A DNA stretch of 64,000 bases from Vreelandella massiliensis (GTDB lineage: Bacteria; Pseudomonadota; Gammaproteobacteria; Pseudomonadales; Halomonadaceae), in assembly GCF_900155385.1 (NCBI RefSeq), contig NZ_LT699745.1, forward strand, positions 773,720-837,719, read 5' to 3'. The notes below the pieces were generated by a model. The model ran no database searches, was not told where the DNA came from, and saw only the letters and a list, made by a program, of their open reading frames with translations. Positions 1-7,594 of the stretch are shown piece by piece. Position numbers and translations under genes: made by a program. Within the stretch, counting starts at the first letter, position 1; every line of letters starts with the position of its first letter.

Positions 1-1561
1 GCAGCGTGATCAGCGATTGGCCGGTCATGGCCTCGGGCACCGGCTGATTCATAAGGGTTAACAGCGTGGGGGCGAGGTCGCAAAGGCGCCCCTCATCGAG
101 GGTGGCGTGACGCTCGCCGACGTAAATCAGCGGCACCACAAAGGTGGTGTGGGCCGTTTGCGGGGCGCCGGTGTCGGGGTTGACCATCTGCTCGGCGTTG
201 CCGTGGTCGGCGGTGATCAGGCAGGCGCCGCCGGCGCGCTCGATGGCTTCGACCACGCGACCCACGCAGGTATCGACGGTCTCGATGGCTTTTACCGCCG
301 CATCGAAATCACCGGTATGGCCGACCATATCGCCGTTGGCGTAGTTGCACACGATCAAATCAAAGGTGCCACCGTCGATCGCCTCCACCAGCTTGTCGGT
401 GATCTCAAAGGCGCTCATTTCGGGCTTTTCGTCGTAGGTGCGCACGTCTTGCGGCGAGGGCAGCAGAATACGGGTTTCCCCCTCGAACTCCGTTTCCTGC
501 CCGCCGGAGAAGAAGAACGTCACGTGAGGGTACTTCTCGGTCTCGGCGATGCGCAGTTGCGTAAGCCCGCGCTTGGCGACCACCTCACCCAGGGTGTCGC
601 TGAGATCCGATGGCGGGAACGCCGTGGGCGCGGGAATATCGGCGGCGTACTGGGTCATCATCACGATGCCGTCGCCGGCAAGCGCCGGGTGGGCGTGGCG
701 ATCAAAGCCGGTGAAGTCGGGTTCGGCAAAGGCGCGGGTGAGCTCGCGGGCGCGGTCGGCGCGGAAGTTGGCGAAAATGGCGGCGTCGCCGTCACCAATC
801 ACTACCGGCTCGCCCTGCGGGCGAATGCGGGTGGCCGAGACGAACTCATCGGTCTCGCCGCGCGCGTAAGCCTCTTGTAGCGCGGTTTGGGCATCCACCG
901 CCTCATACTCGGCGCTGCCTTGGGTTAACAGCGCATACGCCTGCTCGACGCGCTCCCAGCGGTTATCGCGGTCCAGCGCGTAGAAGCGCCCGATGATCGA
1001 CGCCACGAAGCCGTTCTCCGCGCCCACCAGTTCCGCCAGGCGGGCGTTGGCGCGCTCGATGGAAGGCAGCGCGCTTTTGGGCGGCATATCGCGGCCATCG
1101 AGAAAGGCGTGAATATAGATGTGTGTTGCGCCGCGGCGGGCGGCAAGCTCGGCGAGCGCGAGTATATGGTCTTCGTGACTGTGCACGCCGCCAGGGGAGA
1201 GAAGCCCTAGAAGATGCACCGCGCGACCATTGGCGATGGCTTCGTCAATCGGCTGCGTTAGCGTGGTGTTCGTGTCGAGCTCAACATTTTCCACCGCTTT
1301 GGTGATGCGGGTGAGGTCTTGGTAAATGATGCGCCCGGCGCCGAGGTTCATGTGGCCCACTTCAGAGTTGCCCATTTGCCCGTCCGGAAGGCCCACATGG
1401 TGGCCGTCGGTGTGGACGAACGCGTGCGGGCGCTCCGCCCAGAGCCTGTCCATGACCGGCGTGTTGGCGGCGGCCACGGCGTTGTGCTGGGTGTCGGGGT
1501 TGTGGCCGTAGCCGTCCAGGATAATCAGCGCCACCGGGCGCGGCGTGTTTGACGTGTCCAT
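1..1561 (-). CDS. gpmI: 2,3-bisphosphoglycerate-independent phosphoglycerate mutase, missing the last residues
   Basis: Cofactor-independent phosphoglycerate mutase, which interconverts 3- and 2-phosphoglycerate in glycolysis using two Mn2+ ions. The reverse strand reads N-terminal [19 protein letters not shown], then the catalytic-serine motif [17 protein letters not shown] and the loop [14 protein letters not shown], and near the C-terminus the metal-binding DHGNAEQM. About 520 codons are visible, already the family's usual length (about 510-515), so only the stop codon and perhaps a few residues lie beyond base 1. The ATG at 1561 gives the canonical N-terminus. It diverges from the rhodanese gene, the same neighbourhood as gpmM-yibN in E. 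coli. Confidence 0.96.
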   Translation of the reverse strand, partial: MDTSNTPRPVALIILDGYGHNPDTQHNAVAAANTPVMDRLWAERPHAFVHTDGHHVGLPDGQMGNSEVGHMNLGAGRIIYQDLTRITKAVENVELDTNTTLTQPIDEAIANGRAVHLLGLLSPGGVHSHEDHILALAELAARRGATHIYIHAFLDGRDMPPKSALPSIERANARLAELVGAENGFVASIIGRFYALDRDNRWERVEQAYALLTQGSAEYEAVDAQTALQEAYARGETDEFVSATRIRPQGEPVVIGDGDAAIFANFRADRARELTRAFAEPDFTGFDRHAHPALAGDGIVMMTQYAADIPAPTAFPPSDLSDTLGEVVAKRGLTQLRIAETEKYPHVTFFFSGGQETEFEGETRILLPSPQDVRTYDEKPEMSAFEITDKLVEAIDGGTFDLIVCNYANGDMVGHTGDFDAAVKAIETVDTCVGRVVEAIERAGGACLITADHGNAEQMVNPDTGAPQTAHTTFVVPLIYVGERHATLDEGRLCDLAPTLLTLMNQPVPEAMTGQSLITL

Positions 1562-1751
1562 GAAAACCTCATAATGACCGAACAGCGACGCGGGGTCGCG
1601 GCGAGCGTAAGCTTGGGGCATGATAGCGCAGGCAGCCACCGCGCGTCATGACGAGTCCTGCGCGCAACGCCGTGTGGGGTGTATACTGTGGCGCTTTCAC
1701 GGCGGCGAAGCCGCTTTCAATTTGTGCATTGACCAAGAGATTGTGCTCGCG

Positions 1752-2174
1752 ATGATCGATCAGCTGTTCGAATTCGTACAGAACCACCCGTTGCTGGTGG
1801 GCATGTTTTTGCTCGTCTTAATCGCCTGGATTATTTACGAGACGCGCAGCGCTTCCACGAGCGGCGTGACCTCGGCGCAAGCCACGCAGCTTATCAACCG
1901 CGAGGATGCGGTGGTGCTGGATGTGCGTGAGAGCAAAGACTTTAAAGCCGGGCATATTGCCGGGGCGCGTAACATCCCGCAAAGCAGCCTCGATAGCCGC
2001 ATGAACGAGTTGGAAAAGCAGAAGAGCCAGCCCATCATCGTGGTCTGCAAGCACGGCCAGAGCTCAGGGGCGGTGCAGGCGAAGCTTGCCAAAGCGGGTT
2101 TCGAGCGCGCCTTTAAGCTCAAAGGCGGCATGATGCAGTGGCAGGCTGACGGCTTGCCCGTGGTAAAAAAATAA
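1752..2174 (+). CDS. membrane-anchored rhodanese-like protein (YibN-type)
   Basis: A 140-residue protein with one N-terminal transmembrane segment (about residues 10-27, PLLVGMFLLVLIAWIIY) followed by a single rhodanese domain. Key elements are VVLDVRESKDFKAGHIAGA and the active-site loop VVCKHGQSSG with its catalytic-type cysteine. Sulfurtransfer is inferred from the family; the substrate is unknown. The start at 1752 is chosen because the longer frame from 1620 adds a non-conserved leader before the membrane anchor. The gene sits between gpmI and secB as yibN does in E. coli, but the glutaredoxin gene grxC usually found between yibN and secB there is absent. Confidence 0.88.
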   Translation: MIDQLFEFVQNHPLLVGMFLLVLIAWIIYETRSASTSGVTSAQATQLINREDAVVLDVRESKDFKAGHIAGARNIPQSSLDSRMNELEKQKSQPIIVVCKHGQSSGAVQAKLAKAGFERAFKLKGGMMQWQADGLPVVKK

Positions 2175-2242
2175 GCGCTTTGACATTAACCTAATCGAAG
2201 GCGCGCCGTACGGCGCCTTATCTTAATTTAGCAGGAGTTAAC

Positions 2243-2785
2243 ATGGCGGAAGAGAACAATACCCAGCAGGGCGGCAGCCAACCCACCAATGCGCAACAGG
2301 CCGGCGCGCAAGCGGGTGAAAAATCGCAGCTGAAATTCTCGCTGCAGCGCATTTACGTCAAAGATATCTCCTTTGAAGCGCCCAATTCGCCGAGCGTGTT
2401 TAAGCAGGCGTTCAAGCCCAAGGTGAGCCTCGACCTGAACACCTCAAGCACCAAGATTGCCGACGACCAGTACGAAGTCGTGGTCAAAGTGACCGCGCAG
2501 GTCAACGACAACGAAACCGGCACGGCCTCGTTTCTCGCCGAAGTCGAGCAGGCGGGGCTTTTCCGTATCGCCGGGATCGAAGGCGCGCAGCTGGATCAAA
2601 CCCTGGGTGCGTTCTGCCCCAACCTGCTGTTCCCTTACGCCCGCGAGTGCGTCGATAGTCTGGTCAACCGTGGCGGCTTCCCACCGCTGATGCTGGCGCC
2701 GGTCAACTTCGAGGCGATGTACGCCCAGCGTAAGCAGCGTGAAGCGCAGCAGGCGCAAGCGGCGCAAGAGGAAAACGCGCAATAA
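2243..2785 (+). CDS. secB: protein-export chaperone SecB
   Basis: SecB is a cytosolic tetrameric chaperone that keeps precursor proteins unfolded and hands them to SecA. The 180-residue product has a low-complexity Gln/Ala-rich N-terminal tail, the core starting at LKFSLQRIYVKDISFEAPNSP, and the conserved C-terminal half with CPNLLFPYARECVDSLVNRGGFPPLMLAPVNF-type sequence. The C-terminal tail is again Gln/Ala-rich. An upstream AGGAG (about 2230-2235) supports the ATG at 2243. It lies 68 bp after the rhodanese gene and just before the broken rsmE. Confidence 0.97.
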   Translation: MAEENNTQQGGSQPTNAQQAGAQAGEKSQLKFSLQRIYVKDISFEAPNSPSVFKQAFKPKVSLDLNTSSTKIADDQYEVVVKVTAQVNDNETGTASFLAEVEQAGLFRIAGIEGAQLDQTLGAFCPNLLFPYARECVDSLVNRGGFPPLMLAPVNFEAMYAQRKQREAQQAQAAQEENAQ

Positions 2786-2821
2786 ATGCAAGCGGCTGAC
2801 TGGTACGCCGTTCACGGCAAA

Positions 2822-3262
2822 ATGCCGCGCGTTTATGTGCCGGCGACCTTCGAACAGGGCGCAACCCTTACGCTGCCAGAGGGCGCGGCGCGCCATGTCA
2901 CCCGCGTGCTGCGCATGGGCGAGGGCGCGCCGCTGGTGCTGTTTGACGGCCACGGCGGTGAAGCGGGGGCGCGTATCAGCGAGGCCTCGCGCAAGGGCAC
3001 CACGGTCACGCTTGAGGCCTTATGGCCGGGCACCGGGGAGTCGCCGCTGGCGGTGCACCTGGGCCAGGCGATCTCCAAGGGCGACCGCATGGACTACGCC
3101 ATTCAGAAGGCGGTGGAACTTGGTGTGGCGGCGATCACCCCGCTCTATACCGCGCGGGGCGATGTGCGCTTGAAAGGCGAGCGCGAAGCAAAAAAGCTCG
3201 CCCACTGGCAAGGCGTGGCGGCGAGCGCCTGCGAGCAGTGCGGCCGCGCGGTGGTGCCGCCG
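2822..3262 (+). pseudogene. rsmE: rsmE, 16S rRNA m3U1498 methyltransferase, 3' end deleted
   Basis: The N-terminal about 146 residues of RsmE are intact. They begin MPRVYVPATFEQG, continue with the PUA-like domain (ARHVTRVLRMGEG, LFDGHGGE), then HLGQAISKGDRMDYAIQKAVELGVAAITPLYTAR-type sequence and ASACEQCGR. Homology stops abruptly after CGRAVVPP near 3260. The missing about 90 residues hold the SPOUT trefoil knot and its SAM pocket (the GPEGG and LGxRILRTETA motifs), so activity is not expected. The frame runs on to 3367 through unrelated DNA, which on the other strand is the 5' end of an Rpn gene. The ATG at 2822 is preferred over 2786 because it gives the family N-terminus. Confidence 0.85.
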
Positions 3263-3347
3263 CCAAAAACTCCTGAAAGTACCCTTCCAACGCCATCTTC
3301 CACGGACTGTCGTGGTCAGCGGTTCGGGAGGTATCCGTTTCGCTCAT
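3263..3347 (-). pseudogene. 5' stump of an Rpn-family nuclease/transposase-like gene
   Basis: Reading leftward from an ATG at 3347, with a good AGGAG ribosome site just upstream, the frame begins MSETDTSRTADHDSPWKMAL and continues EGYFQEFL. This is a characteristic N-terminus of the Rpn (PD-(D/E)XK nuclease, 'recombination-promoting nuclease/putative transposase') family. After 28 residues it runs straight into antisense rsmE, so only the leader survives. It appears to be the other side of one deletion that fused two formerly convergent genes. Identification rests on the distinctive N-terminus only. Confidence 0.6.
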
Positions 3348-3623
3348 GCGCACTCCTATTTCAATAGGTCGATTCTACTACGGCAGGGCTTGTCAAGCGC
3401 TATCGCCGCTCATGCTATCGGCCTGCTACGTCAAGAAAAAAGAACCCACCTAAAAAGCCCTGCCCCACGCTGCCGATTAAGGGCAGGCGTGAGGCAGGGG
3501 CATGGCCGACGATAATATGCAGCCATCCGTACTGCCTCGGTGACCATTTTGCGGGTGGTTGATTACCACATGTCTCCCGTCATTGTTTGCTACTATCGGG
3601 CCATCTTTGCATAGCGCCGGTGA

Positions 3624-3778
3624 CGCTCGTCGACATCCGCACGGCGCTGGCCGCCGTGGCGAAGGATAAACGCCAAGATATGTATCTCGCACTGGATGAG
3701 CACGAAGCCACAGCGATTAACAATGCCAAAACGCTTTATCAGCGCGTACAAGCGCTGCAAACCCGTGGAAGCGCATGA
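3624..3778 (+). pseudogene. 3' remnant of a coiled-coil gene (paralogue of the gene at 8299)
   Basis: The reading frame ending at 3778 contains KDKRQDMYLALDEHEATAIN followed by NAKTLYQRVQALQ. This is nearly the same as QDKRRDVYLSLDAHEATAVE...SAKALYQRLQAL at the end of the protein encoded at 8299-8655. Only the last about 40 codons are present; the sequence to its left (3480-3620) has no similarity I can see. It is read as a decayed partial copy, not an independent gene. Confidence 0.6.
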
Positions 3779-3816
3779 TCAGCGTGAGCGAGGAAAACCT
3801 CAGGCCGAGTGGTATC

Positions 3817-3893
3817 CGTTCATCCTGAGCCTGTCGAAGGAGGGTCTTCGACAAGCTCAGACCGAACGGAGCTTCGACAAGCTCAGCGTGAAT
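3817..3893. repeat. REP-like inverted repeat cluster
   Basis: Three copies of a motif of the form CTTCGACA(A/G)GCTCAG or its complement. The first two are in opposite orientation around GAGGGT, and a third follows. Similar units lie at 4886, 4999, 7351, 7400-7453, 8222, 15237 and 22458. Confidence 0.75.
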
Positions 3894-3911
3894 GAATGAG
3901 GCAGCGACAAA

Positions 3912-4697
3912 ATGAACATGACGAAGCGATTAGACGATGTCGAACGCATTGCCCGCGAGGCGGGCGATGCCATCATGGCGGTGTACGCGCGTGAGTTCAG
4001 CGTCGAAGAGAAGGCAGATAAAAGCCCGCTGACCGAGGCGGACAGAGCCGCGCATGAGATTATCGTCCGTGAGCTCAACGCGTTGCCCGAAGGCATTCCG
4101 GTGCTCTCCGAGGAGGATATCGACGCCTTCTCAGGCCCGGACGAGAAGGGCCGCTACTGGCTGGTGGACCCGCTCGATGGCACCAAAGAGTTCATCAAGC
4201 GCAACGATGAGTTTACCGTCAACATCGCCCTGATCGAGCAGGGCAAGCCGGTGCTTGGTGTGGTGGTGGCGCCCGCGCTGGGCACGGCGTATCTCGCTGC
4301 GGAAGGCCTGGGCGCGACAAAGGTGGATCCGTTTGGCACTCGCCATACCCTGCAAGTGGCGGGAAGACCCGAGACCACGACGCCGTGGCGTGTCGTGGGC
4401 AGCCGTTCGCACCCGAGCCCGTATCTCGCGGAGTGGCTTAACACGCTTGGCAAGCACGAGATGCTGCCCATGGGCAGCTCGCTCAAGCTCTGCGTGATCG
4501 CCGAGGGCAAGGCCGATGTCTACCCGCGCCTGGGGCCCACCTGCCTGTGGGATACCGGTGCTGCCCAAGCGGTAGTGGAGCAAGCCGGCGGCCGGGTGGA
4601 AACGCTACAAGGTGAGCCGCTTTCCTACGCCACCCCGAGCAAGAAACTCAACCCGCATTTTGTGGTATGGGGCCACAGGGACATTCATGACACCTGA
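3912..4697 (+). CDS. cysQ: 3'(2'),5'-bisphosphate nucleotidase CysQ
   Basis: Inositol-monophosphatase-superfamily enzyme that hydrolyses 3'-phosphoadenosine 5'-phosphate to AMP, protecting sulfate assimilation. At 261 residues it has the usual length. Visible motifs are EKADKSPLTEAD (about 35-46), the acidic metal site PVLSEED, the signature DPLDGTKEFI (about 85-94) with NDEFTVNIALI after it, and the C-terminal LWDTGAAQAVVEQAGG. The start at 3912 gives MNMTKRLDD; 3918 is an alternative. A short ORF overlaps its 3' end. A decayed copy of its last about 30 bp recurs at 7243-7270. It sits among repeats but looks intact. Confidence 0.95.
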   Translation: MNMTKRLDDVERIAREAGDAIMAVYAREFSVEEKADKSPLTEADRAAHEIIVRELNALPEGIPVLSEEDIDAFSGPDEKGRYWLVDPLDGTKEFIKRNDEFTVNIALIEQGKPVLGVVVAPALGTAYLAAEGLGATKVDPFGTRHTLQVAGRPETTTPWRVVGSRSHPSPYLAEWLNTLGKHEMLPMGSSLKLCVIAEGKADVYPRLGPTCLWDTGAAQAVVEQAGGRVETLQGEPLSYATPSKKLNPHFVVWGHRDIHDT

Positions 4698-4905
4698 TGA
4701 GCACCAATACGTTATCGATGAGCTGCAAGCCGTGATTGATGAGACACAGCAAACGATCGAGCGCTTTGAGCACACGGGAATGGATGCGGAGATGCCGGAG
4801 GATTACGAAAAGCTGCTCGCGATTCTGGATGACGCGGTGAAGCAGCAGCGCGAGCATACGCAAGCGATGTTGGGCGAGGATGACGCTTCGACAAGCTCAG
4901 CGTGA
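4687..4905 (+). CDS. small acidic helical protein, C-terminus built from a REP-like repeat
   Basis: A 72-residue ORF starting MTPDEHQYVIDELQAVIDE that overlaps the cysQ 3' end by 11 bp, suggesting translational coupling. The composition is acidic and predicted helical (ELQAVIDETQQTIERFEH; EDYEKLLAILDDAVKQQREHTQAML). No function recognised. The last residues, ASTSSA, are encoded by a REP-like repeat (cttcgacaagctcagcgtga), so the original 3' end was probably replaced. A degraded copy of codons about 40-72 lies at 7271-7372, which argues that this frame was once a real gene with paralogous DNA. Confidence 0.6.
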   Translation: MTPDEHQYVIDELQAVIDETQQTIERFEHTGMDAEMPEDYEKLLAILDDAVKQQREHTQAMLGEDDASTSSA

Positions 4906-5111
4906 GCGGTAGACGTGATGGATTGACCTGCCCCTCCTCAACGTCGTGGGTTATGTTGAGGTTGAGGCAACAGCGCAGAGCCACTATTGAGGGAGGGTCT
5001 TCGACAAGCTCAGCGTGAGCGGTAGACGTGATGGATTGACCTGCCCCTCCTCAACGTCGTGAGTTATGTTGAGGTTGAGGCAACAGCGCAGAGCCACTAT
5101 TGAGGGAGGCA
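4886..5111. repeat. 113-bp direct tandem repeat, two copies
   Basis: Positions 4886-4998 and 4999-5111 are the same 113 bp with about two mismatches (gtcgtGggtt versus gtcgtGagtt, and the final base). Each unit begins with the REP-like cttcgacaagctcag and ends ...gccactattgagggagg. It stands immediately upstream of the IS110 transposase remnant, so the non-REP part probably derives from the IS110 left end. Confidence 0.9.
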
Positions 5112-5115
5112 GATC

Positions 5116-5388
5116 ATGACACAGTCTAGCGTAAATCAAGCGTCTTTTGGGGAGCGCCTTAGCGGTGCCTGCGACGTCCACGCCGCGTATATAGTGCTGG
5201 ATGTGCATAAAGCCACTATCGCTGTTTCGATCGCCGAAGCGGGGCGGAAAGAGCCTGAGTTTCGTGGCGAGATTCCTAACGAGCCCAAGGCCATTGACAA
5301 GATGATTCGCCAGCTCAGCCAGCGTTTCGACGGGCAGCCGCTGTTGTTCAGTTATGAGGCTGGCCCTTGCGGCTGTAGATGTGCTTAA
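5116..5388 (+). mobile_element. truncated IS110-family transposase (N-terminal part)
   Basis: The frame starts MTQSSVNQASFGERLSG and contains AAYIVLDVHKATIAVSIAEA, the N-terminal part of the RuvC-like DEDD catalytic domain of IS110-family transposases with its first aspartate in LDVHK. Homology continues through IPNEPKAIDKMIRQLSQRF to LLFSYEAGPCG, then breaks near 5370 and reads CRCA-stop. About 85 of the expected 300-plus residues remain, so the element cannot transpose by itself. The break lies 50 bp from the mazF-like gene. Confidence 0.8.
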
Positions 5389-5418
5389 TGGCGCGCTTAC
5401 CGGCAGAGTGAATCGGCA

Positions 5419-5751
5419 TCAGCTAACCAAAGTTGCCAGCTTCGCCAGAACGTCGTCCATCACTTCTTGAGGAACGCTTTCCAGGCGCCGCCCTTGCCGC
5501 GCTTCGATATCCAGGGTTCGTAGCTGATTGCACAGCACAACGCCGGTTGTGGTCGTGCCGATACCGTCCAATGAAACGCTGAACCCTCGTGATCGAGCGA
5601 AGCCGCCGCCAGTGCTGATAGGCGCGACCAGTGGCGTACCCATTGCGAGATTGAACGCGTCCGGCGACACGATCAGTACTGGGCGCACTCCTTGCTGTTC
5701 ATGGCCCCGAGTGGGGTTGAGCGAGACGAGATAGATATTACCACGCCGCAT
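5419..5751 (-). CDS. MazF/PemK-family endoribonuclease toxin
   Basis: A 110-residue type II toxin of the MazF/PemK/ChpB family, expected to be a sequence-specific mRNA interferase. The N-terminus MRRGNIYLVSLNPTRGHEQQ with GVRPVLIVSPDAFN matches the family beta-barrel (the G-H-E-Q and RPV-L-V-S blocks). PLVAPISTGG follows, then GVVLCNQLRTLD toward the C-terminus. Its ATG (5751) overlaps the antitoxin stop by one base (TAATG), the usual translational coupling. It is expected to be co-repressed from the palindrome upstream of the antitoxin. Full length; no defect seen. Confidence 0.92.
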   Translation of the reverse strand: MRRGNIYLVSLNPTRGHEQQGVRPVLIVSPDAFNLAMGTPLVAPISTGGGFARSRGFSVSLDGIGTTTTGVVLCNQLRTLDIEARQGRRLESVPQEVMDDVLAKLATLVS

Positions 5752-6005
5752 TAAAAAAGCTCACGCCCGATAGGGCCGGAATCCAGCCACTCGCGCTCGT
5801 CGGCGGGCATCTCCGCTGTGGTGTCGCACTGAGCCAGAAGCTCCTCAAGGGAATACGTCGGTTTGGCAGGTGCCATGATCAGGCGTCCGTGCTCGATTTT
5901 GACCTCGACTTGGGAGCCTGCGTCCAGGTGTAGCTGATCAAGGAACGCACGCGGCACCGACATCATGACGGAACCGCCGACACGGCGAAGGTTGGTTGTG
6001 CTCAT
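5751..6005 (-). CDS. MazE-like AbrB-fold antitoxin
   Basis: An 84-residue antitoxin. The N-terminal swapped-hairpin DNA-binding domain is visible in LRRVGGSVMMSVPRAFLDQL and GSQVEVKIEHGRLIM. An acidic C-terminal tail (SLEELLAQCDTTAEMPADEREW) would bind and block the toxin. The start at 6005 (MSTTNLRRVGG) is chosen over 6032, as it gives the usual short N-terminus before the AbrB fold. It is first in a two-gene operon with the toxin and probably autorepresses through the inverted repeat at 6054-6075. Confidence 0.9.
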   Translation of the reverse strand: MSTTNLRRVGGSVMMSVPRAFLDQLHLDAGSQVEVKIEHGRLIMAPAKPTYSLEELLAQCDTTAEMPADEREWLDSGPIGRELF

Positions 6006-6053
6006 ACAAGCCCCCTGCGCATGGCAGCGCATTGATGCTTTGTTAAAAAATGA

Positions 6054-6075
6054 AAGTTATATGAAAGTATAACTT
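6054..6075. promoter_or_regulatory. perfect inverted repeat, probable mazEF operator
   Basis: AAGTTATA - tgaaag - TATAACTT: 8-bp arms with a 6-bp spacer, 48 bp upstream of the antitoxin start. AT-rich in a GC-rich neighbourhood and correctly placed for the autoregulatory operator of a MazE-type antitoxin. Confidence 0.7.
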
Positions 6076-6222
6076 ACTGGCTTCTGTGCGACAAGCGGTT
6101 GAGTCCTTCAAAGCCGATTTGGGTGCCCGGCCAAGCTTGGAGGGCCGCGGCGCTTCCAAGGCTGATATAGGGGTGGGAGGGCGATTTATCGTGCGATGTG
6201 TTTGGGTGGCTAGGCCAACCCC

Positions 6223-6308
6223 TCTTCTCGCAGCGCTCGTTCACGCAAAAACGCCAAGCGGCGGGTTTCTTCATCGGCGCTGAGCTCGCGGATGCGGTTC
6301 ATCGCCAT
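6223..6308 (-). pseudogene. detached internal fragment of a second Rpn-family gene
   Basis: Reading leftward from 6308 the frame gives MAMNRIRELSADEETRRLAF followed by LRERALREEGLA and a stop. It is almost the same as KRAMSRIRELSADEETRRLAFVRERALRDE inside the full Rpn gene (about 6490-6570). Its ATG overlaps the TGA of that gene. The flanking DNA lacks the rest of the gene. It is best read as a leftover of a tandem Rpn copy. Confidence 0.65.
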
Positions 6309-7165
6309 CAATGCCTCACCTCATCGCGAAGCGCCTTTACGTCGGATTCTGTTAAACCAGAGGCAGCAGCGATTTGAGCATCGTCCAACAGGTGCATCGA
6401 AATCAGTCTTCTTGCCACCTCCAGGCGTCCTTTCTCGATGCCCAGCTTTTCGCCTTCGCGCCTCGCATCATTCAAAAACGACACTTCATCCCGCAATGCT
6501 CGTTCCCGCACAAAGGCCAAGCGGCGGGTTTCTTCATCGGCGCTGAGCTCGCGGATGCGGCTCATCGCACGCTTGACGGGTTCATGGGCGACATTGGCCA
6601 TGGTGAGTTCCTCCTGCCAGTGCTTGAAGAAAGTGATCCAGGCGCGCAACGGGCCTTCCGGCAAGCCCAGGCGATCCGCCTTGTTCAGTTCGATCAGGTT
6701 CATCTGCAAAACGTTCCCCAGCGAAATATGGGGTTGGCGTTCATCGCGCATCTCGAAGCGCCAAATGGCTTGCTCGCGCTCGGCGGTGGTTTCCCTGAAC
6801 AGGTCGAAGTCCAGCAGGTGCAGGCCCACCGAGGCCCGCAGCTCTTCGTAGTCCTCCCCAGCACTAAGCTGATTGCCCAGCGTGCGAGTCAGGTAGAACA
6901 GACCTCGCTTGTGCCAGGCGCCGTAGCGACGCACCTGCACCTCGACATTGTAGCAGTGGCCGTCACCGTCACGGGCCAGCACGTCAAGGATGATGTATTT
7001 GCCGGTGAGTTCGGTTGGCTCGATGTTGGGGTTAAGAATTTCAACGGAGGCAATATCAGGCAAATCCGGGCGCAGATCGTTGATCAGATCCACCAGCAGG
7101 TCTGGAGCTTCAGCGAACAGCCGCTTGAAGACGTAATCGTTGGTGGGATCAAGTAATGCGCTCAT
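6308..7165 (-). CDS. Rpn-family recombination-promoting nuclease / PD-(D/E)XK nuclease family transposase-like protein
   Basis: A 285-residue protein starting MSALLDPTNDYVFKRLFAEA, the hallmark N-terminus of the PDDEXK transposase-like family that includes E. coli RpnA-E. The nuclease core residues are visible as the aspartate in YIILDVLARDGDG and the E-x-Q of YNVEVQVRRYGAW. The C-terminal part is a charged helical region ending in a small tail (ARRLISMHLLDDAQIAAASGL). A strong AGGAGG lies 4 bp before the ATG at 7165, favouring it over 7198. Members promote RecA-independent recombination or act as DNases; its role here is inferred. Its tail is duplicated just downstream and another Rpn stump lies at 3263. 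Confidence 0.88.
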   Translation of the reverse strand: MSALLDPTNDYVFKRLFAEAPDLLVDLINDLRPDLPDIASVEILNPNIEPTELTGKYIILDVLARDGDGHCYNVEVQVRRYGAWHKRGLFYLTRTLGNQLSAGEDYEELRASVGLHLLDFDLFRETTAEREQAIWRFEMRDERQPHISLGNVLQMNLIELNKADRLGLPEGPLRAWITFFKHWQEELTMANVAHEPVKRAMSRIRELSADEETRRLAFVRERALRDEVSFLNDARREGEKLGIEKGRLEVARRLISMHLLDDAQIAAASGLTESDVKALRDEVRH

Positions 7166-7242
7166 GCAACCTCCTGCGTATTGTTTCCATTTTACCACGG
7201 CAGTAGCTGCAAGGCGCTCGCTATGCCATACCTAGAGAGAAA

Positions 7243-7372
7243 TGAAACCCGCATTTTGTGGTGTGGGGGCACGAGAAGCTGCTCGCGATTCTGGATGTTG
7301 CGCTGAAGCAGCAGCGTGAGCATACGCGGGTGATGTTGGGTGAGGATGACGCTTCGACAAGCTCAGCGTGAG
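7243..7372 (+). pseudogene. collapsed duplicate of the cysQ 3' end plus the adjacent small ORF
   Basis: Bases 7243-7270 (acccgcattttgtggtgtgg...) match the last codons of cysQ near 4650-4676. They are followed directly by 7271-7372, matching 4806-4908 of the small ORF, including the terminal REP-like unit. About 130 bp between these blocks are deleted. No open frame of either gene survives. Confidence 0.75.
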
Positions 7373-7453
7373 CGGGTTCGCGCCTCGGGCTTTTCGAGGA
7401 ACGGTCATCCTGAGCCTGTCGAGGGAGGGTCTTCGACAAGCTCAGCGTGAACG
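7351..7453. repeat. REP-like repeats, three units
   Basis: One unit at 7351-7375 ends the collapsed duplicate. A pair in inverted orientation at about 7400-7453 (tcatcctgagcctgtcgag ... cttcgacaagctcagcgtgaacgg) is separated by GGAGGGT, the same layout as at 3817-3893. Confidence 0.75.
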
Positions 7454-7594
7454 GCGCCTTCATTTATATTAGAAAGTATAGATTCATTAGTTGGTCTAAC
7501 TGGCGTAGGCTATCAGCCTTGATGTACCTCAAATTGTGTTAGCGGCACCTCTGGCAGGCTGTGTTGGGTGCGGCAACAAAAATGAGAAACGGCC

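Noticed and set aside
2198-2219. Hairpin AAGGCGC/GCGCCTT considered as a terminator before secB
   Set aside because: No T run on either side and a short stem; at most a weak leader structure.
3817-3893. REP-like inverted pair considered as a Rho-independent terminator
   Set aside because: The loop-forming arms lack a following T run and the same unit recurs in coding and non-coding settings, so it is better called a dispersed repeat.
4886-5111. Direct repeats considered as a CRISPR array
   Set aside because: Only two contiguous 113-bp copies with no unique spacers and no cas genes.
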